41,989 nt of DNA. Origin: Acidobacteriaceae bacterium. Lineage in GTDB: Bacteria; Acidobacteriota; Terriglobia; Terriglobales; Acidobacteriaceae. Made by a program: the position numbers and the translations under genes. The stretch spans positions 59,344 through 101,332 of the forward strand of contig PKUV01000041.1 in the NCBI GenBank assembly GCA_003131315.1. The letters are read 5' to 3'. The notes beneath the pieces are model-generated. The model was not told where the DNA came from. It was given only the letters and a program-made list of their open reading frames with translations, and ran no database searches. Shown here piece after piece: positions 25,270 to 35,306 of the stretch (the stretch's first letter is position 1; every line of letters starts with the position of its first letter).

Positions 25270-25637
25270 GGGGGCGTCACGGCTTCGACGGAGATGCTTG
25301 CGGCCAGGAGGCATGCCGGGGTGCACACACCCGTAATCGCGTGCAAAATGATAATTGCCAATCAACAGCTGGCATACGCAGCCTAATTAGTTAGGCCGCC
25401 GTTCTCCGCAGCTTTGCCCGTGGGCTGCGAGCGAACGTCACACAGCGGGCTGCTCTTCTCTGCTACGTCTGGGCAGAGAGGTTAAGACTTCAGGCTAGCG
25501 CCGACTGTTTCTTGTCCGTTCTGAGCAGCTGTCGCGAACGTCCTGGGGTAATGCCCAGGGCATGAACCGGAATAAGCATGTAGTCTCTTGACCAGTAACA
25601 TTTTCGGACGCGGGTTCGACTCCCGCCGCCTCCACCA
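25270..25637 (+). ncRNA. ssrA: Transfer-messenger RNA (tmRNA)
   Basis: 368 nt. The 5' end GGGGGCG (25270-25276) pairs with CGCCTCC (25627-25633), followed by A and an encoded CCA (25635-25637), forming the alanine-type acceptor arm; CGTCACGGCTTCGACGG follows the 5' end and GCGGGTTCGACTCCCGC makes the T-arm, as in bacterial tmRNAs. The tag reading frame is GCC AAT CAA CAG CTG GCA TAC GCA GCC TAA (25357-25386), giving ANQQLAYAA, with the usual hydrophobic YAA end recognised by ClpXP. It releases stalled ribosomes and marks the products for proteolysis. It runs towards ackA, 19 nt from that gene's stop. Confidence 0.97.
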
Positions 25638-25656
25638 ATTACAAGAAGTGGATATG

Positions 25657-26886
25657 TCAGCGGCTCACGCGTGTTGTAGCGGTTTGCACAAGATTCCAGC
25701 ACTCCCGTGCGATCATCCAGTCTTCCTGTGCGTGAATAACTAAAACGCGGACGGTCGCATCCGGAGCGGAGATATCCGCGTTCAAGGGCGATTGTGCATT
25801 CTTCCCCTGGTCGAGCCTCAAGCCAAGGAACCCAAAATTGTCACACACCGCAGCGCGAAGTTCGGGGGAGTTTTCGCCGACTCCTGCGGTGAATACGAGA
25901 GCATCGACTCCGCCCAGCACGCCGATCATGGCGCCGATTCCCGATTGCAGACGATGGACATAAATTTCAAACGCCAGTTTTGCGCGTTCATGGCCGTTCT
26001 TGCTGGCGGCAAGAATCTGCCGCATATCGCTGGAAATTCCCGATATCCCGAGCAGTCCCGACTTCTTATTAAGGACCTCGTCAAGTTGCTGGCCCGAGAA
26101 CTGTCTCTGTCGCATCAGATAGGTAAGGACCCCAGGATCCACGGAGCCCGAGCGCGTGCCCATCATGAGACCCTCCGATGGAGTAAAACCCATGGTCGTA
26201 TCCACGCTTCGACCTTCGCGAATCGCCGCCAATGAGCAGCCATTCCCCAGGTGGCAAGTCACCAGTTTCAGGGAATCCATTTTCTTGCCCAGCAGTTGCG
26301 GAGCGCGCTCCGCGCAATATTGGTGATTGATCCCGTGGAATCCGTAGCGGCGAATTCCCTGCTCGAACCAATCGTAAGGGCCGGGATACGTGGCCGCCGA
26401 TAAAGGCATGGTGCGATGAAAGCCGGTGTCGAAGACGGCGATCTGCGGCACTGAACCTAGCAATTTCGCGACAATCTCCATGCCTTGCAGTTCGGCGCGA
26501 TTGTGGAGTGGCGCAAAAACGGAAACGCTTTCGATCGCCGACTTGACCTCAGCGGTAACGACCGCGGGCTCGAAATGTTGCGGACCGCCGTGGACCACCC
26601 GGTGTCCCACAACATCGATATCGGAAGGGCCGGAAATCGCCTGCGTCTCGCCGCTCCACAAGCTATGGAGCAGGCGCTCGATGGCTTCAGCACGAGACGC
26701 CGCCGGTATCAGGTCCTTTCGGGAAACTCCGCGGGAATTCTTTATCGAGTATTCAGCCTTGTCATCTGCCCACTCGATCTTACCCTCCCAAATGCAACCC
26801 GGTGGTTCGTCGGGGAGCGTATCTCCAATTTCGTAGAGACAGCTCTTCTGGCTGCTGGAGCCGGAGTTGAGAACAAGTACTTTCAT
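25657..26886 (-). CDS. ackA: Acetate kinase
   Basis: 409 residues, normal length. It converts acetyl phosphate and ADP to acetate and ATP. Family motifs: VLVLNSGSSSQK at the N-terminus, VGHRVVHGG, the catalytic-region FDTGFHRTMP, YGFHGINHQY, THLGNG-type TCHLGNGCSLAAI, and VFTAGVGENSPELR. It follows the phosphoketolase gene on the same strand (123 nt away, separated by a palindromic repeat), so the pair would turn sugar phosphates to acetyl phosphate and then ATP. No strong ribosome binding site precedes its ATG. It converges on ssrA. Confidence 0.96.
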   Translation of the reverse strand: MKVLVLNSGSSSQKSCLYEIGDTLPDEPPGCIWEGKIEWADDKAEYSIKNSRGVSRKDLIPAASRAEAIERLLHSLWSGETQAISGPSDIDVVGHRVVHGGPQHFEPAVVTAEVKSAIESVSVFAPLHNRAELQGMEIVAKLLGSVPQIAVFDTGFHRTMPLSAATYPGPYDWFEQGIRRYGFHGINHQYCAERAPQLLGKKMDSLKLVTCHLGNGCSLAAIREGRSVDTTMGFTPSEGLMMGTRSGSVDPGVLTYLMRQRQFSGQQLDEVLNKKSGLLGISGISSDMRQILAASKNGHERAKLAFEIYVHRLQSGIGAMIGVLGGVDALVFTAGVGENSPELRAAVCDNFGFLGLRLDQGKNAQSPLNADISAPDATVRVLVIHAQEDWMIARECWNLVQTATTRVSR

Positions 26887-26904
26887 TAGAAGCTATCTCG
26901 TTTC

Positions 26905-26971
26905 GGGTAGGGCACGGCTTCAGCCGTGCCGCCCAGAGCCAACAACGATGAGGGCTTTAGCCCCTGAGGGA
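26905..26971. repeat. GGCTTCAGCC palindromic repeat, copy 2
   Basis: CACGGCTTCAGCCGTGCCG followed by AGGGCTTTAGCCCCTGAGGGA, the same arrangement as 23755-23830. It lies between xfp and ackA, where it may set the relative amounts of the two products by ending or protecting transcripts. Confidence 0.8.
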
Positions 26972-27009
26972 TATGCAGTTTACTCCTTCGGTTCATTGTG
27001 GGATGGCTT

Positions 27010-29412
27010 CTAGTAAGGCCAAGTCCAGTCCCGGATTTCCGGCAAATCGTCGCCGCGTTCGTAAATGTATTGTTTATGCTCGACCAGCTTGTTGCGCAGC
27101 AACTGCTTGAAGTGGCCTCCGACTTTCTGCAGTCTGGGAACACGGTCCACCACATCCCCAGCCAGGTGGAAGCGATCAAGATCGTTCAGGACCGCCATAT
27201 CGAACGGCGTTGTGGTCGTGCCCTCTTCTTTGTAGCCCCGCACATGGAGATTGTCATGATTGTGGCGGCGATACGTGAGGCGGTGAATCAGCCACGGATA
27301 ACCGTGATAGGCGAAGATAACCGGCTTATCCACCGTGAACATGGAATCGAAATCAACATCGGAGAGACCGTGCGGATGCTCGCTCGAGGGCTGAATAGTC
27401 ATCAGATCGACAACATTCACCACGCGAATCCTGACGTCGGGAAAATGCTGCCGCAAAAGATCGACCGCCGCCAATGTTTCGAGCGTGGGGACGTCACCCG
27501 CGCAGGCCATCACCACATCGGGTTCGGCCCCCTTGTCTGTGCTTGCCCACTCCCAAATGCCAATACCGGTAGTGCAGTGTTCGATGGCCGACTCCATGTC
27601 GAGAAACTGCAATGCGGGCTGCTTGCCGGCGACGATCACATTGACATAATGGCGGCTCCGCAGACAATGATCGGCGACCGAAAGCAGGCAATTGGCGTCG
27701 GGCGGAAGGTAAACGCGGACAATGTCGGATTTCTTATTCACCACATGATCGATGAAGCCGGGATCCTGATGAGTGAATCCGTTGTGATCCTGCCGCCACA
27801 CGTGAGAAGTCAATAAGTAGTTGAGCGATGCGATCGGACGCCGCCACTCGATTTCGCGGGTAACCTTCAGCCACTTGGCGTGCTGATTGAACATGGAATC
27901 AATAATGTGGATAAACGCTTCGTAGCACGAGAAGAAGCCATGACGCCCGGTGAGCAAGTAACCTTCCAGCCAGCCTTGACACATGTGCTCACTGAGCATC
28001 TCCACCACACGACCGCGCTGCGAGAGATGTTCGTCCACCGGGAGAGTTGGCTCCATCCATTGCTTGTCGGTAACCTCATAGAGAGCCTCCAGCCGGTTCG
28101 AGGCGGTCTCATCCGGGCCGAAGACGCGGAAGTTTTTTGAGTCCGCGTTGAGCTTCATCACGTCGCGCAAGAATCCACCGAGCACGCGCGTGGCTTCCGC
28201 ATTCTGCGTGCCGGGCTTGGAAACGCTGACTGCGTAATTGCGAAAGTCAGGCATGACCAAATCGCGCAACAGCAAGCCGCCATTTGCGTGGGGATTCGCT
28301 CCCATCCTGCGCTCGCCCTTGGGAGCCAATTCCGCGAGTTCGGAAATGAACTTGCCTTTCTCGTCAAACAATTCCTCGGGCCGATAACTTCTCATCCAGT
28401 CTTCAAGGATCTTCAGGTGTTCCGGCTTCGACTGCAGATCAGCCACCGGCACTTGATGCGCGCGCCATGTGCCCTCGACGGGTTTTCCATCGACCACTTT
28501 CGGTCCCGTCCAACCCTTCGGGCTGCGCAAGATGATCATCGGCCAGGCTGGCAGGCTCGAATCTTCGCCACTCCGAGCCTTGTCTTGGATCGATCGAATC
28601 TCTTTGACTATCGTGTCCAAAGTTGCGGCCATGAGTTGATGCATCGCTTCGGGCTCGTGTCCCTCGACGAAAAACGGTTTCCAGCCGTAACCGGTGAAGA
28701 GATGGGTGAGCTCCTCATCGTTCATCCGGGCAAGCACGGTTGGATTCGCGATCTTGTAGCCATTGAGATGGAGAATGGGCAACACTGCACCGTCACGTAC
28801 CGGATTCAGAAACTTATTGCCATGCCAGCTGGTAGCTAGCGGTCCCGTTTCCGCCTCGCCGTCTCCCACCACGCAACATGCGAGCAGGTCTGGGTTGTCG
28901 AACACCGCGCCGCAAGCGTGCATGATCGAATAACCCAGTTCTCCACCTTCGTGGATCGAGCCAGGAGTTTCGGGCGCCGCATGGCTCGGAATTCCTCCGG
29001 GAAAGGAAAACTGTTTGAACAGCCTTTGTATGCCCTCTTCGTTTTGAGTGATGTTCGGATAAAACTCGCTGTACGTGCCCTCCAAGTAGGTATTCGCGAC
29101 CAGTCCGGGGCCGCCGTGCCCGGGGCCAGCAATGTAGATGGCATTCAGATCGTAGTTCTTAATCAGGCGATTGAAATGGACGTAGATGAAATTCAGACCG
29201 GGCGTGGTCCCCCAGTGTCCGAGTAGTCGCGGCTTGATGTGCTCGATTTTCAGCGGTTCGCGGAGAAGCGGATTTGCGTACAGATAAATCTGGCCTATGG
29301 AAAGATAGTTGGCCGCGCGCCAGTAGGCGTCGATCTTGCGCACATCTTCGGGCGTGAGCGGCTGGATGGAAACGCAATGCGGCGCGGAGTTTACCAAGGC
29401 TAGGGGAGTCAT
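27010..29412 (-). CDS. xfp: Xylulose-5-phosphate/fructose-6-phosphate phosphoketolase
   Basis: 800 residues, typical. The enzyme uses thiamine diphosphate to cleave xylulose-5-P or fructose-6-P with phosphate, giving acetyl phosphate and a shorter sugar phosphate. Motifs: [40 protein letters not shown], and the ThDP/Mg motif [18 protein letters not shown] (with H). The second half has [17 protein letters not shown] and [21 protein letters not shown] 4 nt upstream of the ATG marks the start. It is divergent from the RsbRD-like gene with 437 nt between, including a Crp-type box, and precedes ackA on the same strand. Confidence 0.97.
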   Translation of the reverse strand: MTPLALVNSAPHCVSIQPLTPEDVRKIDAYWRAANYLSIGQIYLYANPLLREPLKIEHIKPRLLGHWGTTPGLNFIYVHFNRLIKNYDLNAIYIAGPGHGGPGLVANTYLEGTYSEFYPNITQNEEGIQRLFKQFSFPGGIPSHAAPETPGSIHEGGELGYSIMHACGAVFDNPDLLACCVVGDGEAETGPLATSWHGNKFLNPVRDGAVLPILHLNGYKIANPTVLARMNDEELTHLFTGYGWKPFFVEGHEPEAMHQLMAATLDTIVKEIRSIQDKARSGEDSSLPAWPMIILRSPKGWTGPKVVDGKPVEGTWRAHQVPVADLQSKPEHLKILEDWMRSYRPEELFDEKGKFISELAELAPKGERRMGANPHANGGLLLRDLVMPDFRNYAVSVSKPGTQNAEATRVLGGFLRDVMKLNADSKNFRVFGPDETASNRLEALYEVTDKQWMEPTLPVDEHLSQRGRVVEMLSEHMCQGWLEGYLLTGRHGFFSCYEAFIHIIDSMFNQHAKWLKVTREIEWRRPIASLNYLLTSHVWRQDHNGFTHQDPGFIDHVVNKKSDIVRVYLPPDANCLLSVADHCLRSRHYVNVIVAGKQPALQFLDMESAIEHCTTGIGIWEWASTDKGAEPDVVMACAGDVPTLETLAAVDLLRQHFPDVRIRVVNVVDLMTIQPSSEHPHGLSDVDFDSMFTVDKPVIFAYHGYPWLIHRLTYRRHNHDNLHVRGYKEEGTTTTPFDMAVLNDLDRFHLAGDVVDRVPRLQKVGGHFKQLLRNKLVEHKQYIYERGDDLPEIRDWTWPY

Positions 29413-29849
29413 CGAATCCTGCCTTTCTATTTCATGCTGTTTCCTATCTTAATTTCTTGGAGTCACCTCCGCCAGCAGCCGAAAAGGCGTAGCTCGGCAG
29501 GAAACGACTTTCGTGAGCTGGAGGATTCGACCCGTTGCGGACAAGCCGGAATCCCGGGGAAACTCATGTGCTTTCGGCTCTTTCAAAAAGAGCCCAAGCC
29601 GAGCGATGGTGTATTTGGAATCACAGCGTGGTGTACGTCGAGTCACTGATTTTCATCTGTCACGGCCTATTCTGGCATTGTTTAACGCAAACGGTTCCCA
29701 CAGGACATTGCCAACGGGGAACGGCAGGAAGCCGCTGGGCGGCAGGCATTCCCTTTGTGACCCTTATCACACACAACCGTACCGCCCGTCATGGCTGCAG
29801 ATACCGTGAGCCTTGAGACTGGAAGGTAAGCTGAGGAGGAGCGAACGTC
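29413..29849. other. 437-nt divergent intergenic region between xfp and RsbRD-like gene
   Basis: Holds no gene I can support. It contains a short hairpin GGCTCTTT-CAAA-AAGAGCC (about 29576-29594) and the Crp-type box at 29756-29771. A stretch near 29485-29545 has tRNA-like phrases (GTAGCTC, GGATTCGACCC) but no anticodon arm. Promoters for both flanking genes must lie here; I cannot point to convincing -10/-35 pairs. Confidence 0.6.
29756..29771 (+). promoter_or_regulatory. Crp/Fnr-type box upstream of RsbRD-like gene
   Basis: TGTGA-CCCTTA-TCACA, a perfect TGTGA-N6-TCACA palindrome. Its centre is about 86 nt before the ATG at 29850. It could serve that gene and perhaps xfp. Confidence 0.75.
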
Positions 29850-30326
29850 ATGATGATGTTATATCGTCTCGTTCGGCTGATCGAGACCCACTCCCAGGAG
29901 CTGGCCACCTGCCTTCTCGATCGAGTCCAGAAATCCGAGTTGACCCAAAACTACCAAAACGTTCCACGTGAAGAACTGCAAGAACGGGTGTACGAGATCT
30001 ACCGTCATCTGGGGGAGTGGCTCATGGGCAAGGATGAACTTCACCTTGAGCAACGCTATTTGCAGATTGGGGCGCGGCGGTCCTGCCAGCGGGTGCCTCT
30101 GAGCGAGGTGATTTGGGTGATCGTTTTGACAAAGGAGAACCTGTGGGAGTTCATCAAGAAGGAATCGGTTTTGGAACGTCCGGTGGAAGTGTTCGGTGAA
30201 CTGGAAATGCTGCAGTTACTGGAGCAGTTCTTCGATCGAGCCATTTACTATGCCTCGGTCGGTTACGAACTGGCGGTCGCGGACCAAGCTCCCAGGGAAA
30301 TTAGCGCACCAGCCAAGAAGGAATAG
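29850..30326 (+). CDS. RsbRD N-terminal-like helical sensor protein
   Basis: 158 residues, start at ATGATGATG with AGGAGGAG 8 nt upstream. It is all-helical and without signal or membrane segment: LYRLVRLIETHSQELATCLLDRVQKS, then HLGEWLMGKDELHLEQRYLQIGARRS and LLEQFFDRAIYYASVGYE. This pattern resembles the RsbRD N-terminal (four-helix, globin-like) domain of stress-signalling proteins, here without the STAS domain. It may sense or bind a partner in stress signalling; this is inference. A Crp-type box lies upstream. Confidence 0.7.
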   Translation: MMMLYRLVRLIETHSQELATCLLDRVQKSELTQNYQNVPREELQERVYEIYRHLGEWLMGKDELHLEQRYLQIGARRSCQRVPLSEVIWVIVLTKENLWEFIKKESVLERPVEVFGELEMLQLLEQFFDRAIYYASVGYELAVADQAPREISAPAKKE

Positions 30327-30348
30327 TTAATCAAGGGGACCGCAAGAG

Positions 30349-30435
30349 ATGTCATGGGAGATCGAATACTCAAGAAAGGTGCGAACACCGGACGAAGCCT
30401 TGCGCTGCGTCGAGTCGGGAATGCGGGTGTCCTGA
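30349..30435 (+). pseudogene. Remnant of acetyl-CoA hydrolase/CoA-transferase gene
   Basis: A 28-codon frame, MSWEIEYSRKVRTPDEALRC then VESGMRVS and TGA. This is the usual N-terminus of acetyl-CoA hydrolase/4-hydroxybutyrate CoA-transferase proteins (family of about 430 residues), cut after the first helix. Nothing in any frame downstream continues the family. The rest of the gap to 30698 carries the hydrogenase promoter. Either a deletion left this head, or it is now a short leader ORF. Confidence 0.6.
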
Positions 30436-30618
30436 CGGCGATGGGTTTGCGGTCGAAGGCATTACTCGTACGTCCGGCAACATGAGACGAATGCGGATTC
30501 CGCTATCGCTTCTACATACCCTGAGGAAGGAACTGGCTTTCGACAAGCAACCTGATATTGCCGAGGACCGATCCTTTTTTTCAAATTTGCGGGCTGTACC
30601 CTTTTGTCACGGTTGCCT

Positions 30619-30659
30619 TGTGACCGGAATCACACTAACTCGATGCAATCTGCTCTAAT
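30619..30659 (+). promoter_or_regulatory. Crp/Fnr-type box and -10 of the hydrogenase operon
   Basis: TGTGA-CCGGAA-TCACA (30619-30634), a perfect palindrome. A -10 TCTAAT (30654-30659, one mismatch from TATAAT) places the start near 30667, so the box is centred close to -41, the class II activator position. No good -35 is seen, as expected for activated promoters. Confidence 0.75.
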
Positions 30660-30698
30660 CTAGGTCCGTGAAAGAGGCCCTGGCCCAGGGGGACGAAG

Positions 30699-31901
30699 TT
30701 GCGCGATCAGTCCAAGGTCTCAACCCGTGTTCACTCACGAGCCAAGGTGATGACAGAGAGAGTCAACCAATACGTGCTCGAAAGCAGAGATTTCCAGCAA
30801 CTCCTGGACGCCTTGATCAAGAGGGGTTACCAGGTACTGGGACCGGCGGTGCGCGATGGAGCCATCGTCTATGACGTCGTGGAGAGCCTGTCTGATCTCC
30901 CGATAGGCTGGACGGATGAACAGGAAACCGGACGCTACCGCTTGCGGCGCCGCAACGATGAGGCGCTGTTCGGCTATGTCGTCGGTCCTCAAAGCTGGAA
31001 GAAATACCTGCACCCCGCCGAAGTCCGTCTGCTAACCGCGGAGCGTAGCGGCCGGACCTTTCGCATCTTGAACAATGAACCGGCTCCGCCCCGGCGGGCG
31101 TTCTTGGGGGTTCGAGCATGCGAACTGGCCGCCATCGCCGTGCAGGATCGTGTGCTGGAGGGCGATCGCTATCGAGACCCCATCTATGCAGCACGCCGCG
31201 AGGGAATCTTCATCGTGGCTGTTAATTGCACGCAAGCGGCCCCAACTTGCTTTTGTACCTCCATGGGCACCGGACCGCGCGTGCGGGGAGCCTACGATTT
31301 AGCTCTCACGGAACTGGTCGGGCCGGGCAAGCATGAATTTGTAATCGAGGCCGGTAGCGACGCAGGCGCTGAGGTATTGGCGGAATTGGCGCCATCCGCA
31401 GCATCTGAAGCACTGTGTCGGGAAGCAGAAGCGGCGGTAGAGCGCGCCGCCTCCCAGATTCAGCGCCGCTTGGACACAACCGGCATTCGGGACTTACTCT
31501 ATACCAACTTCGATCATCTCCGCTGGGACAACGTCGCCCAGCGTTGCCTCGCTTGCGCCAATTGCACCATGGTCTGTCCGACCTGCTTCTGCACGACCGT
31601 GGAGGATGTTAGCGATGTGACCGGCACGCACGCCGAGCGCTGGCGCAAATGGGACTCCTGTTTTTCGCAGAATTTCTCGTACATTCACGGCGGCAGTGTC
31701 CGCAGCTCCGCCAAGTCGCGGTACCGGCAGTGGATGACCCACAAACTGGCCTCCTGGATTGATCAGTTCGGCAACTCGGGCTGCGTGGGTTGCGGCCGTT
31801 GCATCACCTGGTGCCCGGTGGGCATTGATATCACAGAGGAGGTCCGCGCCATCCGGGAATCGCCGGCCTCTTCGAAGGAAAGCAGCCATGGAAAACCTTG
31901 A
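30699..31901 (+). CDS. hydB: [NiFe]-hydrogenase beta (iron-sulfur) subunit, group 3b type
   Basis: 400 residues, start TTG at 30699 with AGGGGG 6 nt upstream; an ATG at 30750 is a possible internal start. Two ferredoxin-type [4Fe-4S] motifs are in the C-terminal third: [16 protein letters not shown] (about 284-299) and [16 protein letters not shown] (about 360-375). The N-terminal part ([23 protein letters not shown]) matches the HydB/AsrA family. It carries electrons between the hydrogenase core and the flavoprotein gamma subunit. Operon order beta, cNMP, gamma, delta, alpha follows cytoplasmic bidirectional NADP-linked hydrogenases. A Crp-type box precedes it. Confidence 0.9.
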   Translation: MRDQSKVSTRVHSRAKVMTERVNQYVLESRDFQQLLDALIKRGYQVLGPAVRDGAIVYDVVESLSDLPIGWTDEQETGRYRLRRRNDEALFGYVVGPQSWKKYLHPAEVRLLTAERSGRTFRILNNEPAPPRRAFLGVRACELAAIAVQDRVLEGDRYRDPIYAARREGIFIVAVNCTQAAPTCFCTSMGTGPRVRGAYDLALTELVGPGKHEFVIEAGSDAGAEVLAELAPSAASEALCREAEAAVERAASQIQRRLDTTGIRDLLYTNFDHLRWDNVAQRCLACANCTMVCPTCFCTTVEDVSDVTGTHAERWRKWDSCFSQNFSYIHGGSVRSSAKSRYRQWMTHKLASWIDQFGNSGCVGCGRCITWCPVGIDITEEVRAIRESPASSKESSHGKP

Positions 31902-32349
31902 GCACATCATCGCCGAACACCCCTTCTTCGCCGGTCTCGAGTCGCATTACACAAACCTGCTAACGGGGTGCGCCTCCAACGTGCGGTTTGACGCGGGCAC
32001 CTACATCTTCAAGGAGGGCGAGGAAGCCAACGAGTTCTACCTGATCCGGACGGGCAAGGTGGCAGTGGAGATCTTTGCGCCTCAACGCAAGCCGATCATG
32101 CTGGAAACCCTGGGCGAAGGAGAGGTTCTGGGTTGGTCGTGGTTGCTGCCGCCCTACCAGTGGAGGTTTCACGCGCACACCGTCGAAACCGTGCGCGCGA
32201 TTGCCCTTGACGGCAAGTGTTTGCGTACGAAGTGCGAGCAGGACCACGATCTCGGTTATGAGATATTGAAACGCTTTGCCCACATTATGGAGCAGCGGTT
32301 GGAGGCGACGCGTTTCCAGTTGCTCGACGTTTACAGGGTTGGGCGATGA
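31888..32349 (+). CDS. Single-domain cyclic-nucleotide-binding-like protein
   Basis: 153 residues from the ATG at 31888 (AAGGA 8 nt upstream), overlapping hydB by 14 nt. The whole chain is one Crp-like cNMP-binding domain: [62 protein letters not shown]. No helix-turn-helix follows, so it cannot bind DNA in the Crp way. The phosphate-binding cassette has GE but the usual Arg-Ala pair is altered (WRFHAHT), so cAMP binding is doubtful. Placed inside the operon, it probably acts on the hydrogenase directly, as a regulator or assembly partner (inference). Confidence 0.88.
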   Translation: MENLEHIIAEHPFFAGLESHYTNLLTGCASNVRFDAGTYIFKEGEEANEFYLIRTGKVAVEIFAPQRKPIMLETLGEGEVLGWSWLLPPYQWRFHAHTVETVRAIALDGKCLRTKCEQDHDLGYEILKRFAHIMEQRLEATRFQLLDVYRVGR

Positions 32350-33194
32350 CGATGGCCACAGCAGCCACGACCGATCCCATGCTCCCGCAGCCGTATTCCG
32401 TGCGGCAAGTGGTCAAGGAGACTGCCGATACTTTTACCCTGACGTTGGAACCGTCGAACGGAGCCGGCGGGAACCGGTTCCAGCCGGGACAGTTCAGCAT
32501 GCTGTGGGTCTTTGGCGTCGGCGAGTTGCCAATTTCTATCAGCGGCGACCCGGCTGAGCGCGACCGGCTGGTGTACACCGTGCGCTCCGTCGGTCAGGCC
32601 ACCCACGCGCTGGTGAGTCGCGAAGTGGGCGAAGCCGTTGGGGTCCGAGGTCCATTTGGGACCGGCTGGCCGGTGGAGAAAACCGAGGGCCGGGACGTTC
32701 TTGTTGTAGCGGGTGGAATCGGTTTGGCCCCGCTCCGCCCGGTGATCTACGAGGTTCTACATAACCGCGAAAAGTATGGGCGGCTGGTGGTTCTCTATGG
32801 CGCGCGCAGTCCCCGCGACCTGCTCTATCGCAAGGAACTGGCCGCCTGGGCCCGGCAACGCGAGACGCAAGTGTTGGTGACCGTTGACTATGGCGGGTTG
32901 AGCTGGCGCGGTCATGTGGGCGTGGTTACGACGCTGTTCAAGTATGCGCGGCTGCAACCTGCGCGTTCGCTGGCCTTCGCCTGCGGACCCGAGATCATGA
33001 TGCGGTTTGTCGCCCGCGATCTGGAAACTCACGGATTCGCCCAGGAAAATATTTACCTTTCCATGGAACGAAACATGAAGTGCGGGGTCGGTTTCTGCGG
33101 ACACTGCCAGTATGGCCCGCACTTCATTTGCAAGGACGGCCCCATCTTTGCCTATGACCGGATGCGGCCGCTACTGGAGAAATATGAGCTCTAA
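32346..33194 (+). CDS. hydG: [NiFe]-hydrogenase gamma (FAD/NAD(P)-binding) subunit
   Basis: 282 residues, ATG overlapping the preceding TGA by 4 nt. FAD-binding front end ([23 protein letters not shown]), NAD(P) domain ([51 protein letters not shown]) and a C-terminal [2Fe-2S] motif [17 protein letters not shown] (about 251-266). This is the ferredoxin-NADP-reductase-like module of group 3b enzymes, passing electrons between beta and NAD(P). Start and end overlap both neighbours. Confidence 0.93.
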   Translation: MTMATAATTDPMLPQPYSVRQVVKETADTFTLTLEPSNGAGGNRFQPGQFSMLWVFGVGELPISISGDPAERDRLVYTVRSVGQATHALVSREVGEAVGVRGPFGTGWPVEKTEGRDVLVVAGGIGLAPLRPVIYEVLHNREKYGRLVVLYGARSPRDLLYRKELAAWARQRETQVLVTVDYGGLSWRGHVGVVTTLFKYARLQPARSLAFACGPEIMMRFVARDLETHGFAQENIYLSMERNMKCGVGFCGHCQYGPHFICKDGPIFAYDRMRPLLEKYEL

Positions 33195-33972
33195 GGTCAG
33201 ACGCAAGCCACGGATCGCAGTCTTCAAGTTTGCTTCCTGCGACGGCTGTCAGTTGAGTTTGCTCGACGCTGAAGATGAACTGCTGGGCGTAGCGGCAGCC
33301 CTTGACATTGCGTATTTTCCCGAGGCCTCCCGTGCCATGGTCAAGGGGCCTTATGACATCGGATTGGTGGAAGGATCGATTACCACCCACCACGATGCCG
33401 AACGCATCCAGGAAGTTCGGCGGCAGTGCAAGACGCTGATCGCCATTGGGGCCTGTGCTACCGCCGGTGGCATCCAGGCCCTGCGAAACTGGAAGGATGT
33501 GGACGAATTTATTCGGATCGTGTACGCCACCCCGAAATACATCAATACGCTGAAACTCTCCACACCCGTCGCCGAACATGTGCCCGTGGATTTCGAACTG
33601 CGCGGCTGCCCCATCAACAAGCACCAGCTTATCGAGCTGATCACGGCCACGCTGGCCGGGCGCAAACCGAATGTCCCGACGTACAGCGTCTGCGTGGAGT
33701 GCAAGCGCAAGGGCAACGTCTGCATCGCGGTAGCGCAAGGCGTCGCGTGCCTGGGCCCTGCTACCCAAACGGGTTGCGGCGCGCTGTGCCCGAGCTTCGA
33801 CCGGGGGTGTTACGGCTGCTACGGCCCCATGGAGAGCCCCAACACAGAATCGCTCAGCAATCAGTTCCGCATTCTGGGCCAGAACAACGCGGAGATCACA
33901 CGCGCCTTCCGCGGCTTCAATGCCTGGGCCTGGCAGTTCCGAAAGGCGAGCGAGGAGAGTGAGCGGACGTGA
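33184..33972 (+). CDS. hydD: [NiFe]-hydrogenase delta (small) subunit
   Basis: 262 residues from the ATG at 33184 (GGAG 5 nt upstream), overlapping hydG by 11 nt. Proximal cluster ligands: SCDGCQ (about 19-22), GACATAGG and GCPINKHQL; further clusters in [11 protein letters not shown] and [27 protein letters not shown]. No twin-arginine signal, so the enzyme is cytoplasmic. It wires the NiFe site to the beta subunit. Confidence 0.95.
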   Translation: MSSKVRRKPRIAVFKFASCDGCQLSLLDAEDELLGVAAALDIAYFPEASRAMVKGPYDIGLVEGSITTHHDAERIQEVRRQCKTLIAIGACATAGGIQALRNWKDVDEFIRIVYATPKYINTLKLSTPVAEHVPVDFELRGCPINKHQLIELITATLAGRKPNVPTYSVCVECKRKGNVCIAVAQGVACLGPATQTGCGALCPSFDRGCYGCYGPMESPNTESLSNQFRILGQNNAEITRAFRGFNAWAWQFRKASEESERT

Positions 33973-35267
33973 GCAAGCAAGCGACTAGAACGATCAAGGT
34001 TGACACTTTGGCGCGAGTCGAAGGCGAAGGTGGGCTTTACATCAAGCTCAAGGGCGATCAGGTTCAGGACGTAAAGCTAAAGATCTACGAGCCCCCTCGC
34101 TTTTTCGAGGCCTTGTTGCGCGGGCGAAATTTCGCGGAAGCTCCGGATATCACTGCCCGAATCTGCGGCATCTGCCCGGTCGCTTACCAGATGAGCGCCG
34201 TGCACGCGATGGAAGACGCGTTCGGCGTGAAGGTTGACGGGCAACTACGGGCATTGCGGCGGCTCCTCTACTGCGGGGAGTGGATCGAGAGTCACACGCT
34301 CCATGTTTACATGCTGCATGCGCCCGATTTTCTTGGCTATCAGGACGTGATCCAATTGGCCAAGGACCATCCCGCCGTGGTCCAGCGCGGCCTGCAATTG
34401 AAGAAAGCCGGAAACGAGATCGTCACTTTGCTGGGTGGGAGAGAAATCCATCCCATTAATGTTCGCGTCGGAGGTTTCTACAAACTGCCGGCGCGGAGCG
34501 AATTGGCCGGCCTGACGGAACGCCTGAAATGGGCGCGGGACGCAGCCCTTGAAACCGTGCGTTGGGTGGCCGGGATGCCCTTTCCGGACTTTGAGCAGAA
34601 TTACACTTTTGTCGCTCTGCGTCATCCCGATGAATATCCCTTCAACGACGGCCGGCTAGTCTCAAATGGCGGGCTGGATATCCCGATCAGCGAGTACGAC
34701 GCCAACTTCGCTGAGGAACATGTTCAGCACTCCAATGCCCTGCACTCCGTGCTCCGGCAGCACGGCGCGTACTTCGTTGGGCCGCTGGCCCGCTACAGCC
34801 TGAACTTTGACCGGCTCTCTCCCCTTGCCCAGGAGGCCGCGCGGGAAGCCGGGCTCGCGCCGGTCTGCCGGAACCCTTTCAAGAGCATCATCGTCCGCAG
34901 CGTGGAAATCCTTTACGCCTGCGATGAAGCTCTGCGGATTATCGAGCAGTACGAGCCGCCGGAGAAACCAGCCATCGACATTCATCCGCGCGCCGCGACT
35001 GGTTATGGCTGTACCGAAGCACCTCGAGGCATTCTGTATCATCGCTACCGCCTTGACGAGGAGGGGTCCATCCTCGACGCAAAGATCGTTCCTCCGACCT
35101 CACAAAACCAGAAAACCATCGAGCAAGATCTGGGGCAGTTTGTCCCCAAGTTCTTGAACCTCCCAGAAGAGGATCTCCTTTGGCAATGCGAGCAGGCAGT
35201 ACGAAACTATGATCCGTGCATCTCGTGTGCTACCCATTTTCTCCGGCTAGAGATCGATCGGGGTTAA
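33969..35267 (+). CDS. hydA: [NiFe]-hydrogenase alpha (large, catalytic) subunit
   Basis: 432 residues, GTG start whose GTGA overlaps the preceding stop. The NiFe ligands are intact: [20 protein letters not shown] (L1, about 59-78) and [18 protein letters not shown] at the C-terminus (L2). The sequence after the L2 His would be clipped by the maturation protease encoded next. It catalyses reversible H2 oxidation. RVGGFYKLP and the overall length fit group 3b rather than membrane group 1 enzymes. Confidence 0.96.
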   Translation: MSKQATRTIKVDTLARVEGEGGLYIKLKGDQVQDVKLKIYEPPRFFEALLRGRNFAEAPDITARICGICPVAYQMSAVHAMEDAFGVKVDGQLRALRRLLYCGEWIESHTLHVYMLHAPDFLGYQDVIQLAKDHPAVVQRGLQLKKAGNEIVTLLGGREIHPINVRVGGFYKLPARSELAGLTERLKWARDAALETVRWVAGMPFPDFEQNYTFVALRHPDEYPFNDGRLVSNGGLDIPISEYDANFAEEHVQHSNALHSVLRQHGAYFVGPLARYSLNFDRLSPLAQEAAREAGLAPVCRNPFKSIIVRSVEILYACDEALRIIEQYEPPEKPAIDIHPRAATGYGCTEAPRGILYHRYRLDEEGSILDAKIVPPTSQNQKTIEQDLGQFVPKFLNLPEEDLLWQCEQAVRNYDPCISCATHFLRLEIDRG

Positions 35268-35306
35268 ATTTCAGCCTTGGTCAATTCCGATTCTGCTGGT
35301 GAACTC

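Noticed and set aside
29485-29545. tRNA-like phrases GTAGCTC and GGATTCGACCC
   Set aside because: No anticodon arm or acceptor pairing can be drawn.
30482-30658. 58-codon plus-strand frame before the hydrogenase operon
   Set aside because: It covers the Crp box and -10, has no clear ribosome binding site, and the product looks like nothing known.
30747-30752. ATG at 30750 as the hydB start
   Set aside because: The AAGG before it is only 2 nt away, while the TTG at 30699 has AGGGGG at 6 nt and the intervening codons look coding.
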